Below are positions 19,545-31,487 of a stretch of DNA of 64,000 nucleotides, piece by piece. A program made the translations under genes and the position numbers. Origin of the DNA: Polytrichum commune (taxonomy: Eukaryota > Streptophyta > Polytrichopsida > Polytrichales > Polytrichaceae); NCBI GenBank assembly GCA_950295325.1, contig OX485804.1:58642429-58706428 (forward strand), written 5' to 3'. The notes below the pieces were generated by a model. That model had not been told where the DNA came from. It did not search any database and worked only from the letters and a program-made list of their open reading frames with translations. Numbering within the stretch: the first letter of the stretch is position 1; every line of letters starts with the position of its first letter.

Positions 19545-20657
19545 CTTGATCAAGGCTATGATATTAAACACTTTGTGATTATAAACTTTCACATTAGTCA
19601 ACTAAAAATTGTTTTCTTTACAAATAGATGACAATACAAGCAAGAGATCCTACATATACATACATGGAAAATGGTCATACTTTCCACACCAGATATGTAA
19701 CAAGGATGTAGATGAAAGAGGTATGGTAACCATGATTACAACCATGAATCACGTATGTAACCCATGGTAAAAAAACAGGGTTTGGAAGAACTTACCATAG
19801 GTAAGAACTCCAATATAAACCCCTAACCCTAAAAGAAACCTCCTTTTCTTACCATTCATGCAAGCGCAAGGTGAGGTGACTTTGTGCATACTCACTAGAA
19901 TAGTTGATACGTGTGGAAAGTGAGAGGAACAAGGACGAATCACCAAGAGGAGTATTCTACTTGGAGTAACTTAGTCATGGCCAAGGACCAGGTTTGAACA
20001 CCCGTATGTCATTTGGCAATGAGTATTATAATTTGAAATACTGCAATGCTTTTGATGGTGTTTATATGTGTGCAACATGGATAACAACTGGGTCTTGTTG
20101 TTATTTACCTCGTGTACGTAATTAATCCTCAAATGTTTTGTTGGTTGGTTGCATGGGCACAGGTGAGGCATGCCCTTCACACTCTCAATACGAGGATGTA
20201 TTGTGATTATGACATTTTAAGCATTTCTATGGGTTGATGTTACTAGGGACTTTTCCTTTGTATGCATTCTATACATGGGGTGGAGTAGATATATGTACTT
20301 TGTAGTGAAGCAAGAAGAAAGGTGATTAAACCTCAAAGGTATGGAGCAGTCAAACTTAAACATTTGTTGTTGGTTACCATGTTATTACGGAAACCCTAAG
20401 TAAGGTACATAGTCTTGCAAAGCAAAGTGAGTTATAACACAAAAGATCCAGGTTATACAACACATAGATGAGCATTATTGCAAACAACTACACTATGCAA
20501 AATGCTATTGTGTTACCAAGTAGGACGATGCCAAGAGAATAGAAAGAGTCTTGTGGAAATTCCCACCCACCCATCCTTGTATTGCAATGAAGAAGTTATT
20601 GAAGGATTTGGCCTCTGAAAAGAGGAAGTTCAAACTTTGTAAAAGTTTTGAAAAGTC

Positions 20658-20659
<2 letters not shown>

Positions 20660-20719
<60 letters not shown>
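20660..20719 (+). repeat. (CT)n microsatellite
   Basis: Uninterrupted CT run of about 30 units. The frame that appears to read Ser-Leu repeats through it is an artefact. Confidence 0.95.
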
Positions 20720-20722
<3 letters not shown>

Positions 20723-21063
20723 CTCCAAGTCTTCAACAAACAACCCCCTCATAACCCCTCAAACCCTAGTAAGTATGCCCTGCCCTAAATCCCCTTGGAA
20801 GCTACCTTTTAAAAAATAAATAAAAATAAAAATGATAAGTTATTATAAATCATGAGAATGTAAATAAAAAGTTGGGGAGATTGAACCTCATCGGTCACCA
20901 AATGTCAAAATTGTTACAAGGAGACTTTCCCTTGGAGCCAAATGATTCAACTTTCAATACATCTAAGGTTCATCCATAGCCAACATCTAAATTCGATGAG
21001 TTTAGTCAATTGAGGCAATTTCTCACCCAACCCAAAGGTATTCATTGAACCTCACATAAATTT

Positions 21064-21590
21064 GTCGTGACAGAGGCTAATCTCGGCATAATGTCGTGCC
21101 GTCACGACATTATGCCGGATGCTGTCTTTATCCTAACGGACTTGAATTTTACCGAATTTTGTGTGTAATTACATTACCCCATTTCGGACACGTAGGATGT
21201 AAGATGTCCACGTGTGATGACATGTCAGCAAAGTAGAGGTAAAGTGGGAAAAAAATTACTAGCGCCCGTCCGCCCTGTTCCCCCCCCCCCCCCCCCCCCG
21301 TCCACCCCACCCTCGTCCCCCGTCCGCGCCACACCCTCTTTAGTCATATTTTACTACTTTGATTCTAACATAATGATAAACAGAATGGCAAAATGGTTTA
21401 CCTGGCGCTAGGCATATCCACGTCCACGTCGGCCTTTCTACCACATAGGACGCCACCTTGGCAAGAAGGTAAGTATTTTACCCACCCTACTAGCTTCCCC
21501 CTAGGTTGACCCTACGTGGACCCTATTGTGTCGTGACGGAGGGGTCCGTCACGACACGACACCGTCATGACGTCGGGATAGACAACCCTG
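21064..21590. repeat. Hairpin-bounded element (possible MITE)
   Basis: A perfect 15-bp stem at 21084-21098/21103-21117 (CGGCATAATGTCGTG arm) and a perfect 13-bp stem at 21528-21540/21545-21557 (GTGTCGTGACGGA arm) bracket ~410 bp that includes a poly-C run (about 21280-21299). Both stems share GTCGTGACGG-type text in opposite orientations, suggesting the ends of one non-autonomous element. Exact ends and TSD were not found. Confidence 0.5.
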
Positions 21591-22252
21591 GTCGTTCCTC
21601 CAAATATTACACACCCAGTTGCATTAAAATAAATAAATTATACCTATACTTTTCACCTACCCTATTTTAGAAATAATATTGTATGTGTCATTTCATCCAA
21701 GCTATAATAATCCCACAGCTTGTATAAATTGTTGCTCTATTGGATTAGAAGTACCCTATTATTTTTCTCACCTCGTTTAATAAAATTTCAATAGTGGCCT
21801 CCCCGTGGTGCCCACCATAGGACCAGATTCAATGACAAATTTTGATCGGAGACCTATGAATGTTGTAATGAGGTGTGCATCTAAAATGAACACCAAAAAG
21901 ATACATGGTCAAAAATATTGTATACCTGCAGCCAACCAGGCCGGAGATTCGTGGCACTCAAGTAAAGTCATCCGGTAACAAAAATCGGATGAGTCCATCA
22001 AGAAGCTCATATGGAGCTTACTTTAGCGAAACATCTCCGAGTTGGCATGTAAGACCTATTTTCTCCCTCATAATTATTTTATAATTATTAATTAGTTGGC
22101 AAGGGGCAATGATGTGACCTTGGATGCTCTAAGCCTATTTTCTAACCTCCCATGAGTTGTTTCCAAGGCCATGATGTGGCTTTGAATTCCACATGGTTAT
22201 TTTGATAAAGATCGCAAGATATTAACGTGTGCAACATATAATTATGACATGT

Positions 22253-25132
22253 TGTCAGCCCTAAATCCCCACCCTTGATTGCATCCTAGTCCAGGTGAAG
22301 ATTTAGAGCTCACATGCCTTTCCCTCCCTTTTCAATTCATTAACCCCCTTTAGGGTACAGTGATCACACAATTAAAACAAATCCACTCTTTATTATGGGC
22401 CACAAGGTAATCAATATTTAAGAATACTGGCACACCTTGTGCCCATCCAACACACACAACCTTCTAACACCCCATCACTTGTCCAACTGTTTAATCCTCT
22501 TCCTAACCAACTACACTATTCATCCTAAGGTCTAAATTTTACTCCCTTTGTCTACCACAACCCTTAACCCACTCAAATAACATCTGATTAATGGCCTTGC
22601 CCACACCCCCACTAATGCACTAATCTAACCCCTAATCCCAAATTCCATACTCTAATACCCATAACCCGGGAGAATATCAGGCCTTCAGTCTCGGTGTAGA
22701 CTCTGGAAATCTACGATGTTCCCAAACTCGGGGTGCCCGTCACAGGCCTTCGCCGCCCGTCAGATTGACCTCGGTGGCCACCTGACCCCTCCAGCTGAGC
22801 TGCCTTCGGTCCAGTTTAGGCAGACTGCGTGTTTACTTCTCTCGCCATGCTCGCAGCTCTCTGGCCACCTTGGCAGTCGACCAATGAACCTTCTAGCCTC
22901 TGCCGAGCTTCGAGAGCTCAGACGATTACTGCCTGGCCTCAACTACTAGCTACACTCTGATCAATTCGCGTAAACCTCAGCTGCCATTGATCACCTTAGG
23001 CAGATCCTTACCCCCCACTCCAACAATGTTGATTTCCTTCACCTTCAGTGAGAGGCTATCAAAATTCGGCGATCTGAGTGAAGCGCTGGAATTATCCACA
23101 TGCACTGAGCAATGCAGCCCTGCAGTAAATCTCCTTCCCCTTAGCTCCTAAGCCCTCGCTAATTTCTCGAATCCCACTGGCCGCCTTCGGCAGATTGGCA
23201 GCTACCTCCTTTAGTGCGCCGAATTTACCCACACACTCACCTCCTTTGTTCTGCTCTTGTGCAATACCCATCCAGACTTCAATAAGGGCCCAAAATTCTC
23301 TTACTGACTAACTCCCTTTCCTGCCAATTGATTCCGTGCTTCGAGCTTCCTCAGCATCTCGCCCTCCCCTGTTTTTGTCTCGTACTCTCTCCCATCAACT
23401 GACGCTCCTACACAACTCCAGCCCACAAGGGCAGATTCCCTACTCAAGCCGCAGCTTCACCCTCGTACCCTGAATCCTCTCTCTGCTGCCCAAGCTTTTG
23501 CAGCCTCTCCGCATTGCTGCGGCGTCGCTCCTAGTTTTTTCCACACACACCGAGAGAGAGTATCCGGCCGCTCGTCCAGCTCCTAACGGCCCCAGTCCCT
23601 TAGCCCGGAAAATCCTAGGTTACAGTATATCCCCCCTAATCAGAACACCAATTGAGCCTTAATCGGCTAATAAGCACAACCCCCTTGACTCCACACTAAG
23701 CTCTCCCCCTCATCACTAGGTGTGACACCAAAACCTCCACCCTTAAATGCGTCAATGTCCGGGTAAGGGTCGAGGTTTCACATGTGATCGTTAACTTCCT
23801 CCGTCCGTGTACTAAACACTCCACATTGATAGAATAAATACGAACTCACAACTTTTTATTCCCATGTATCAAGGAACCTAGTATTCACAAATATTGTCCT
23901 TGGTCATAGTTTTTTGGCACATCCAGCCTTGATAATTTCCCACAACTGGGTGTTTTGTTTAAGCTCCCTAACCCTCGACCCCTAGCCTATTGAACCAACT
24001 CAACCATCGCACGATGGTTGACCATGGTCCTCCCACTAATACTAATTTATCTACTACCAACCGGCTGTAATCACCACCAGTCAATCACCTAAGTAATCTG
24101 ATGTATCCGAGTTAATTAGGCCATTAACCAGCCCCCTTCGCCCTTCCAGTTCACCAGTACCTCTGCAGTCTCTTGCCTCGCACTCCCCTTGTAGGACCAG
24201 CAACTTAAGGCCATTGGTCAGCACCTTGGCCGTCATAGCCCGTCAAACAACCAAGCATGTCGAACCCCTGACTGGGTCCCCGCTACCCCGTTCCTCCAGC
24301 AGCTGGTGGCCTCAACCACCCTCTCCTTCGTGCCCCTGTTCGGCAACAACCTCTTGTATGAACTGTTCCGGCTTTGAAGCTCCCCTTCGAGGTGCCACCC
24401 AGCTGACAATGCTCTCCTTCATGTTCACCAACACTCCTGAATCGCCTTTGTAACCCTTCCGCCTTCCCTGAATTGCATTGTTTTTTATTAAGCCTCTACA
24501 TGAATGTCCGATGTACTATGAATTTCCCCTTCAGTCTCTCTCCCCGCATTCACCAACCAGAATCGCCATGCCTCCTACTCACCAATGTCACTATTCCCTC
24601 CGCTCCTGTTCACTCAGTACCCCAGCTAAGAGTCTAAGAGGGAAGCCAACCCAAACCCCCATCCCTTTAACGGACATTCGTATTACCTAGCTAAATCAAA
24701 TCCCCAACCGCTATTTCTTTTAAAACTTCCAGGCCTAACTCGACCCTTGCCTAGCCTCTAATTTAATTCCCCTTCCATTCAAACACTAAAATGCTAATCT
24801 CCTACCTTTACCTCTAAACTCCAGTAGAATAAAAACACTCACTCTTTTTACGTTTTTGTTGTTTTAACTCAAATACAAATCCTAAGTCTTAGTGATTTCT
24901 AATTCTAACACCCATGTGAGCACCCTATTTTGGGCTCACACTAGGCCTTTGTCAACAATTCCAAGGCATCAACCAAAACTACACACTACAACACACACTT
25001 AAACTTAATTCTAATCCAAGCTTGAAGCTTGCACTCTTTTTATGTTTTTAACAATCCATAAAAAATCTCAATTCCCAATTCTACTCACTTCTATGCCTAA
25101 GGACACATATGAGCACACAATTTGGGCTCATA
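22253..25132 (+). mobile_element. LTR-like element, family L, outer copy
   Basis: Starts TGTCAGCCCTAAA and ends TTTGGGCTCATA, an imperfect ~12-bp inverted repeat shared with other family copies. Flanks are CATGT (22248-22252) and CAAGT (25133-25137), and the uninterrupted target is present at 44436-44460. Without the nested inner copy it is ~1.65 kb. No coding capacity is seen, so it is probably a solo LTR. The 5' subterminal text CCACCCTTGATTGCATCC matches the CCACCCTTAAGCGTCC of the copies at 51429 and 62459. Confidence 0.8.
23721..24940 (+). mobile_element. LTR-like element, family L, nested inner copy (TSD CTAGG)
   Basis: 1220 bp beginning TGTGACACCAAAACC and ending TTTTGGGCTCACA, flanked by exact CTAGG duplications at 23716-23720 and 24941-24945. 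It lies inside an older copy of its own family. No long ORF is present; the small frames in its CT-rich part look spurious. Confidence 0.88.
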
Positions 25133-25236
25133 CAAGTTGTCATAGACATTTTGTTTTGTTCATATTCATTTTTTTTGCACGGGTGTGATTGCTCATACAT
25201 TTGTAATATGTCAAAATAATATATATCACCTTATGG
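25133..25236 (+). repeat. Dispersed repeat, shared with 44446-44543
   Basis: About 100 bp nearly identical to 44446-44543 (tagacattttgttttgttc ... atatatcaccttatgg), a few differences only. Together with 22232-22252 it reconstitutes the site into which the outer family-L element inserted. Confidence 0.85.
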
Positions 25237-27199
25237 TAAATTAGTGAACTAAATTTTTTTAATTTTAATTATTATCATTATATAATGACATTTCTTTTAA
25301 AATAACTAATATACACCATGTTATTTCAAAGATAATACAATATGTGATGAGGATAAATTATTACAATAATTCAGATAGGCTATAGTAAAAAACTTATGAT
25401 TTTTTGAGTATACCCCATCCATAATGTTGTCCCACAAGTCTAATTCCAAATAACATATCATTTATTTATACCTTATGTTATGTTACCTAAAAAATGAAAT
25501 TGATATTTATATAAATTTTTATTCTATCTTCATTGTTTCATTTTGGTCATCTTATGAACACTTGCACTAATCTATCATTAGAATGACAAAGATACTTTTA
25601 AATGGTAAGTCACAAAATTTATAACCTCAATGTTAATGAGGATTTTATAATGTTTTTAACCTCCAAGTTAATTACGTGCTTCATTGATGGTTTCACTTCC
25701 GGAATGAGATCCCAATCAATTGCTTATTTACTAATTGGAAGTGCACATATATATTGGATTTTAGACCTTGAAGGTGAAGTGCACTCAATATGGGATTTGT
25801 AGTCAAGCGGCCTTCAAGAAAGTAAGGGCAATGTTTTTCTCGAAGTCGGGCAAGGCGGACAACAATTTTCGGTCGGGTTTAGAAAATTTCTCTAGAGGGT
25901 TGCCCCAACCCGGATTTGATACCTCCGAAAGTTCGTGAGGGGGTATTTAACGTCCGCCCATGTTAATTTTTCTTAAAAATAACCGGATTAGTAGTGATGA
26001 GTTGGCAACACATGATGCCCCCACTTGCTTCTATATGAGGCATTATTTTTTTTTTATGTCTATACCACTTTATATTGGTGCCTTAAGTATTAGATTAGAC
26101 TAGGATTTTTAAAACTACTAAAACTTGGTATTTTTGAACCCTTGAGACAAGGAGCGGACGACGTATGGAAATGTCTAAAATGGATAATCTCATCCGCAAA
26201 GACGAATGAACTCTCACTAATGAGAATACATGAGTGCCACGCAGAGTTCGGGAAGTTTTGGAAGCATGAGTGGCTAATTGCCGGTAGTTGCTACGAAGGG
26301 TCGGATTTTTGCCAATTTACATCGGCAAGAGCCGGTCTTTTGTAAAATCAATCAGCCAATTGCCTATATTTTCATATTTTCATTGGCCAATATCCGATTA
26401 AATGGAATTCATATCGGCACTAATTGTTTAAAAAATCTATGAAAAGTTATTAGAAATCATTTCTTAGTACAAAATCTTGAATAAGTGAAAAGAAAGGCAT
26501 GTTCAAAACTTTAAATTTGAAGAGTTAATATCCTTGACAGGAATTGAACCTAGCAATGCCATCACCGCTTGAAGGCCAAGGGTCCCCCAATTCTTCATAG
26601 AAGCAATTGGATTTGGTCATGGAAAGGTTGAATAATTCAAAAAGTTTACGGTTTAGGGTACTTCCTCAAGTGCATCATCATATGCTCTAGACAAATAGCG
26701 CTCTGGATGCTTCCGGCTGAAATCCAGTAACTCACAAGAAGAATCGGCTACATTTCCGGGACATTTTCTGGTCCATTGGCTAATTGCCGGAGGATTGAAA
26801 TTATAGTTGGATTGCCATCCGATGGTTGGAAATTTGGACCGGCCATGAGGAGAAATTCATCGGCTGATAATGAACTAGCCATCGGTTTTCCCCGAACATA
26901 GGTGCCACGAATCCCGGACCAGCCAACCAGAGAGTGGATCTAGACCTTTAATAGTAGTCGGTAAATCATAATACTGACAAGCAATAGTACGGCGCACTTG
27001 ACGATAAAATTGCATGAACTTATAGACTATAGATCTCAAGGATGAATTACCGACAACCTGCAATATTATATTCAACAACTGTTATGTTCAGTCCTCCATT
27101 ATTTATTGTGTCTGTAAAACACATGTCTTTCTGGTGTGAGTTTCAAGAGTTTCATTATTGAACATCAACTCAGTTGATTCTAAAATCTCATCTGTTATG
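25237..27199. other. Spacer, low-complexity and degraded repeats
   Basis: AT-rich to 25800, then a moderately GC-rich stretch (25800-26900) with recurring 'cggct/attgcc' text that looks like a decayed element. Short open frames at 25602-25802 and 26142-26345 show no recognisable protein. Confidence 0.45.
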
Positions 27200-27356
27200 C
27201 AGTGTGCGTTCGTTCATTCATTCATGTGGGCCCTAAGAATATAACTAAGGGATTTCCCAACCTAATGCGGAGTAAAATTTAACTCGAGTCTCCTCGCACT
27301 AGGTTGGGGCATTCCAGAGTTATATTCTCAAGGCCCACATGAACGAATGAACACTG
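27200..27356. mobile_element. Fold-back element (~157 bp)
   Basis: Two long arms (about 27200-27276 and 27294-27356) are imperfect inverted repeats: the left arm has TCATGTGGGCCCTAAGAATA and the right arm its complement, TATTCTCAAGGCCCACATGA. Ends read CAGTGT and ACACTG. A short loop separates the arms. Typical of a fold-back MITE or a hairpin-RNA source. Confidence 0.8.
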
Positions 27357-27360
27357 TGGT

Positions 27361-27819
27361 ACACCCTAAACTCCGTGATATCAACCTTCATAATGTCACT
27401 TACTCTCTAATATCCTGAAACCCTAGGGAACGGATGTTTGTAGTTCAAATCTCACTCCTTATTGTCACCTTTTTCTTCCTTATATCACGAAATTGTCATT
27501 AATGCAAACCGCCAAAGAAGTCCACCCACACACTTGCATTGCACCATGTGTCAATATGTGGAGTGTCACCTTCTTCTTCTTCCTCTTCTTCTTCTTCTGC
27601 CACTTGTTGAATGTTGGTGCATGTATATGCCACATCGCCCGGGAAGGTCAAGTGGAGTGGATCACACCACACCATTAAAATGTTGCACTTTGTGTCATTC
27701 CATAGTGTCACATGCTACACTAATTCATTAGTATCACGCATCCATGTTAAAACTACAGACCTCCGTAATATCACGTGCACTTTGTTGCCACAGGTGTGAT
27801 CCTACGGAGTTTAGAGTGT
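27361..27819. mobile_element. MITE-like element (~460 bp)
   Basis: Terminal inverted repeats: the left starts ACACCCTAAACTCCGTGAT and the right ends with the complement of ACACTCTAAACTCCGTAGGA. There is no coding capacity; the Glu-rich minus-strand frame is a translation of a CTT run. TSD not clear. Confidence 0.6.
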
Positions 27820-28611
27820 AATAATGTTATTGGTGATCTACCTATAAGTTAACATTTTTTTGTATGGCCGAGGGTTCATACATTGTACGTGGAGCTTACT
27901 ATTTCCCAGCCACCCTTGGGATGCACTGGGTGGCACTGCTTTTCAGACTACTTCCGTAAGTGCTTGTAATAATAAAATGAACATCCGTGCGTGATACTTA
28001 AGCTACAAGCAGCACATTGCTTGAGACCAGGCACATAATGCATTTGGTTAGTTTAGACATGACCAATATTTCTAATTAAATGCAATGTCCGCAGTTTAAA
28101 AATGCAACCGATCTCATTTGATTCATGGACATTAGAGCAAAATCAGGGCTGGTCCTCGTAATATAAATAGCCATGGAATGCTTATAGTTTTGATACACTT
28201 TCAAGAAGATAAGCCTGCAGAAGCACACACTGGAAATTAGAGTGAGCCACTTCAAAGTATAATTTTCAAAAATAGTGTGGGTAATTGGGAATTAGTGTGG
28301 CCCACACTAAATAGGCAAAACAGTGTACTAGAAAAGGGTGGTCCCGTTCACATGATTTACTATTCTTGAGCACAGAAACAAATGTCCCATATGCTATCGA
28401 TTATTCCATACCTGGTCCACCTCTACAGATTCACAGAAAATGGACTCTCCTTGTTGATCGTGCTGTCATGTCACGTACTTGAATGAATCACTATGACTGT
28501 CATCGTTTCTCGATATTGACCTTTTCCACACAATTAACAAACTTGAAGAAAATGGCTTAATTTATAGAGATAGGCTTCATTCAACAAAACATTTAAGATA
28601 TATGTCCAGTG

Positions 28612-29169
28612 CACCGTTTATGGTATTTAGTGTCACATGCATAATAGTGTCACTTAACTTATTTTGAGGCGTATGCTAGGTTATAATAGTGATCAACAAC
28701 TTCATCATTAGTGTCATCTTATGACACTTGACGTTCAAGTGCACTTACTAATATCTTGGCATGATTATTTTCATTAGTGTTATGAGGTGTATGCAAATGT
28801 TACATAATGGTCTACAAGTTGATTATAATGTACATATATGTACCCTAAACCCTAAACCCTTATACTTGGCATTAGTATGATAATAATTATCTTTCTCTTG
28901 CATATTAAAATGTAGACACATGACACTTGCCATTAGTATGCTCAATAATATCTCCTCCTTGCATACTAAAACGCATAACCTATTATCTTGAGTACCCCAA
29001 TTTGTTATGCTAAATGTCATGATGTAAATATTTTTTTCACTGAAAAAGATACTTAGGTTGATGAATACTATCATATTGGCAATTAGCGGACTTGACAACT
29101 TGAGACCTCTAGGCATCTAGTTTAGGCCCTTTGTAATAATGTACGTGACATTAAATATCATAAACGGTG
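28612..29169 (+). mobile_element. MITE with ~29-bp inverted ends
   Basis: Left end CACCGTTTATGGTATTTAG and right end the complement (AAATATCATAAACGGTG); extended outward the termini resemble CACTACACC, as in CACTA-type elements. The interior has a (CCCTAAA)2 run at 28843-28860. A second copy in reverse orientation lies at 38341-38756. No ORF with a transposase. Confidence 0.75.
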
Positions 29170-31202
29170 TAGTGGAGCAAGACAATCACCACAACTGTCA
29201 AATTCCTAGATATCTTGGTCAATGCCACTTTTGACTTTGTGCCACCCTATGACTCCATTGTGCATCTTGTTGCAGGGTTTGCTTGAAAAGTCCAATTCTA
29301 GGTCTCATTAAGTGGGACCATTTCCGCCATGGGCAGTATGTGCATACTTAAATTAAATGCAATTCCATCATGGGGAATCCGTGCATACATAAACTAAATG
29401 AGATACAAACACTTAATTCATCTCGATGTGGGGCTCAAACATTTGGGAAGGGGTGTTGGCAAGCCTTGAAAAGTGATTAATAAGTTGCCGCACTACTAGC
29501 ATACGAGTTGCATGCAACTGTCCCATGTCAATGAAAGAACAATGCAAATCCACTATAATGCTAGATTTGCAACTTTCCTATCAAATAGGACAAGTTTCTA
29601 GTGACACAGATCAATTGCCTAGGACTCATATACTTGCAATGGGGTCTATACCCAGCTACCATTTAACTTCATCTCGATCGGCACGAACCCATGGGCTAGG
29701 TTTCCCTATTCGCATACTCTCTTAAAAGTTGTTGGAGATGGCAGGTAGCATAGCCGTCATGTGTATGAGTTGAGGTAATTGATTGAGACTATTTGTGCAA
29801 AATAGGTCAATTGGTCTCATGATATGTTGCCCACCTACCTCAACATCGATTTCTGTCTCCTGTGTGAGAATATCTGACAAGGCTTGACCATCAAGAAACC
29901 TTCAGAGCGCAGCAGTAGCAACATTTCCTTCCCATTGAAGCTTTTGTAAGCTTCTGTAAGCTTGGTGGCCAAATTACGTGCTTCGTACATGCGACTGTCG
30001 ATGTTGCCTTTGTTCTGAGGTCAATAATTTACACTGATGAGCACCTCCTAACAATTTCTGAGTTGTCAGCATGTGGCGCACGAGTCTGTCATCAATGGCA
30101 ACCTCAAGGCAGCTGATCGTGTCGGAGGGCTTGTAGTTGAGATCTCCGCCACAATTGAGGTAAGCAGAAAGTATCAAGCTTAAGAGCAATTCTTTTGTGT
30201 GAATATTCTGAAAGTTAAGAGGGTAGCAGAGAGTATGGTGCTTTAATTGTGATCAACCTTCCGGCTGTGGTTGAAATCAATTTCTATGGCCTATGAGGCA
30301 ATTTGAATGCTGGCCATAATCAAGTGCTAGTCTACGCATCCACCCACTTGCGGCCGGTTAACCTAAGTCTCCACAATATATACATGGCTTTTACAGAGCT
30401 CTTGCGGTGCAATCCCGAGCTAAATGCAGATAGAATTGCAGGCAGTGTCAAGTTTAAGAGTTATTTTGTGCCATTAGTCTGAAAAGTTAAGACGATAGAC
30501 GCAGAGAGAGATGTTCGGTGCTTTGATTGTGATCGGCCCTTCCACTGGCTCAAATCGGTTTCAATGATCTATGAAACGATGTGAATGCAGGTCATACTCC
30601 ATCTAGCTGGTCACCACGTCCGCTGACTGGCGACCGGCTAACCTAAAGCTCGGTAAAGGTTTCTCTAGAGCTTTGTGATGCAATCATAATACAGTTGCAG
30701 TTTGAAGGCATGTAATTCACGTTTTCACTGAGCAGTCATGACGTGTACTGGATAGTCAGGCTGTGTTGGTGATGTTTGTTATTATCGAAGCATATCATAT
30801 GTGTTACAGCACCAACGACTCTGGAGCAAAGATTTAAGTGGAGGACAACTGAGACTGTTGGCGACCAATAAGCTTATTCATGGTAATCTGCTCTGTCCAT
30901 ATTTCAAAAACCAATACCTACGTTCTGGCCAAGAGGTCTGTGCACTTTTGGATTTGATTGACTACGATGGATTACATGCAATCTACAGAATTGGCTATGT
31001 TTGATTTAGATTTTTCTCTATCTGTAGTGCCGTCACAGTACCATTATAAGTACTCTATTTTTAGTCTCTAAAAGAAGGTTTGACAATTTAGCCTGTGAAC
31101 AGGTTGCATGAGTTACTCATTACGCACGTGGAACTCCTTTGAAATACAGGTCTAGGGAAGGCTGGATTGGTACGTGAACATTTAACCCAGAGTCCGAACA
31201 GT
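29170..31202 (+). other. Spacer and probable leader/introns of the 31.2-kb gene
   Basis: No supported coding exon. A diverged ~260-270 bp direct duplication covers 30171-30441 and 30445-30700 (aagtTtaagag, gaaagttaag, ggtgctttaattgtgatc, ggttaacctaa, gcaatc). A candidate 3' splice site TGAAATACAG precedes the coding frame (31149). A 67-codon frame at 30801-31004 is not recognisable. Confidence 0.4.
30171..30700 (+). repeat. Diverged ~265-bp tandem duplication
   Basis: Units 30171-30441 and 30445-30700 align along their whole length with many substitutions, both ending in a 'gcaatc...gcag' segment. Confidence 0.7.
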
Positions 31203-31487
31203 ATGGCAATGACCAGGGTCGTGGACCCCAACGAGTTGCGATTCACACAGGGGACTATCAGTCCAGCATTCAAGCATCCATATCAGGGGGTTTTTCTCAA
31301 GGATGTCATAGCCCAGATCAAACGGAAAGACATGCCGGTATCTACGTTCCCCAAGCCCAGGGTCATCAACCACGAGAATACGCTCTGGTGCCTGGACAAC
31401 CGTCGCCTTTTTGTCTTCAGAAAAGCGAAGGTGGGTAAAATTGATGTTGAGATAAGTACGTCAAGAACGCATCCTCGTCTATCCTAA
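31203..31487 (+). CDS. ParB-like domain protein, N-terminal part (TAA at 31485)
   Basis: First ATG of the frame is 31203 (MAMTRVVDPNELRFTQ); the frame is open upstream but lacks an earlier ATG. The segment VDPNELRFTQGTIS, then dvIaqIk, then FPKPRVINHENTLWCLDNRRLFVF is the layout of a ParB/sulfiredoxin-like domain (a conserved DNRRL-type box). Such domains bind or cut nucleic acid in bacteria; eukaryotic roles are unclear. The frame meets TAA at 31485-31487 and then continues open in the same frame, so this is either the end of a short protein or a nonsense mutation in a longer one. Confidence 0.6.
   Translation: MAMTRVVDPNELRFTQGTISPAFKHPYQGVFLKDVIAQIKRKDMPVSTFPKPRVINHENTLWCLDNRRLFVFRKAKVGKIDVEISTSRTHPRLS

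Larger units (their letters stand above)
17801..21060. other. AT-rich spacer with two microsatellites
   Basis: No supported gene. Small open frames are scattered and unconserved in appearance. A weak local repeat (atgttgtcatggatgat) lies near 18090-18180. The two CT microsatellites are listed separately. Confidence 0.6.

Noticed and set aside
20551-20754. Open frame with Ser-Leu repeats
   Set aside because: It is the translation of a (CT)n microsatellite and has no other protein features.
26536-26590. tRNA-like T-loop text (GGAATTGAACC)
   Set aside because: No acceptor stem, D-arm or anticodon arm could be built around it on either strand.
27499-27711. Minus-strand Glu-rich frame
   Set aside because: Antisense of a CTT run within a MITE-like element.
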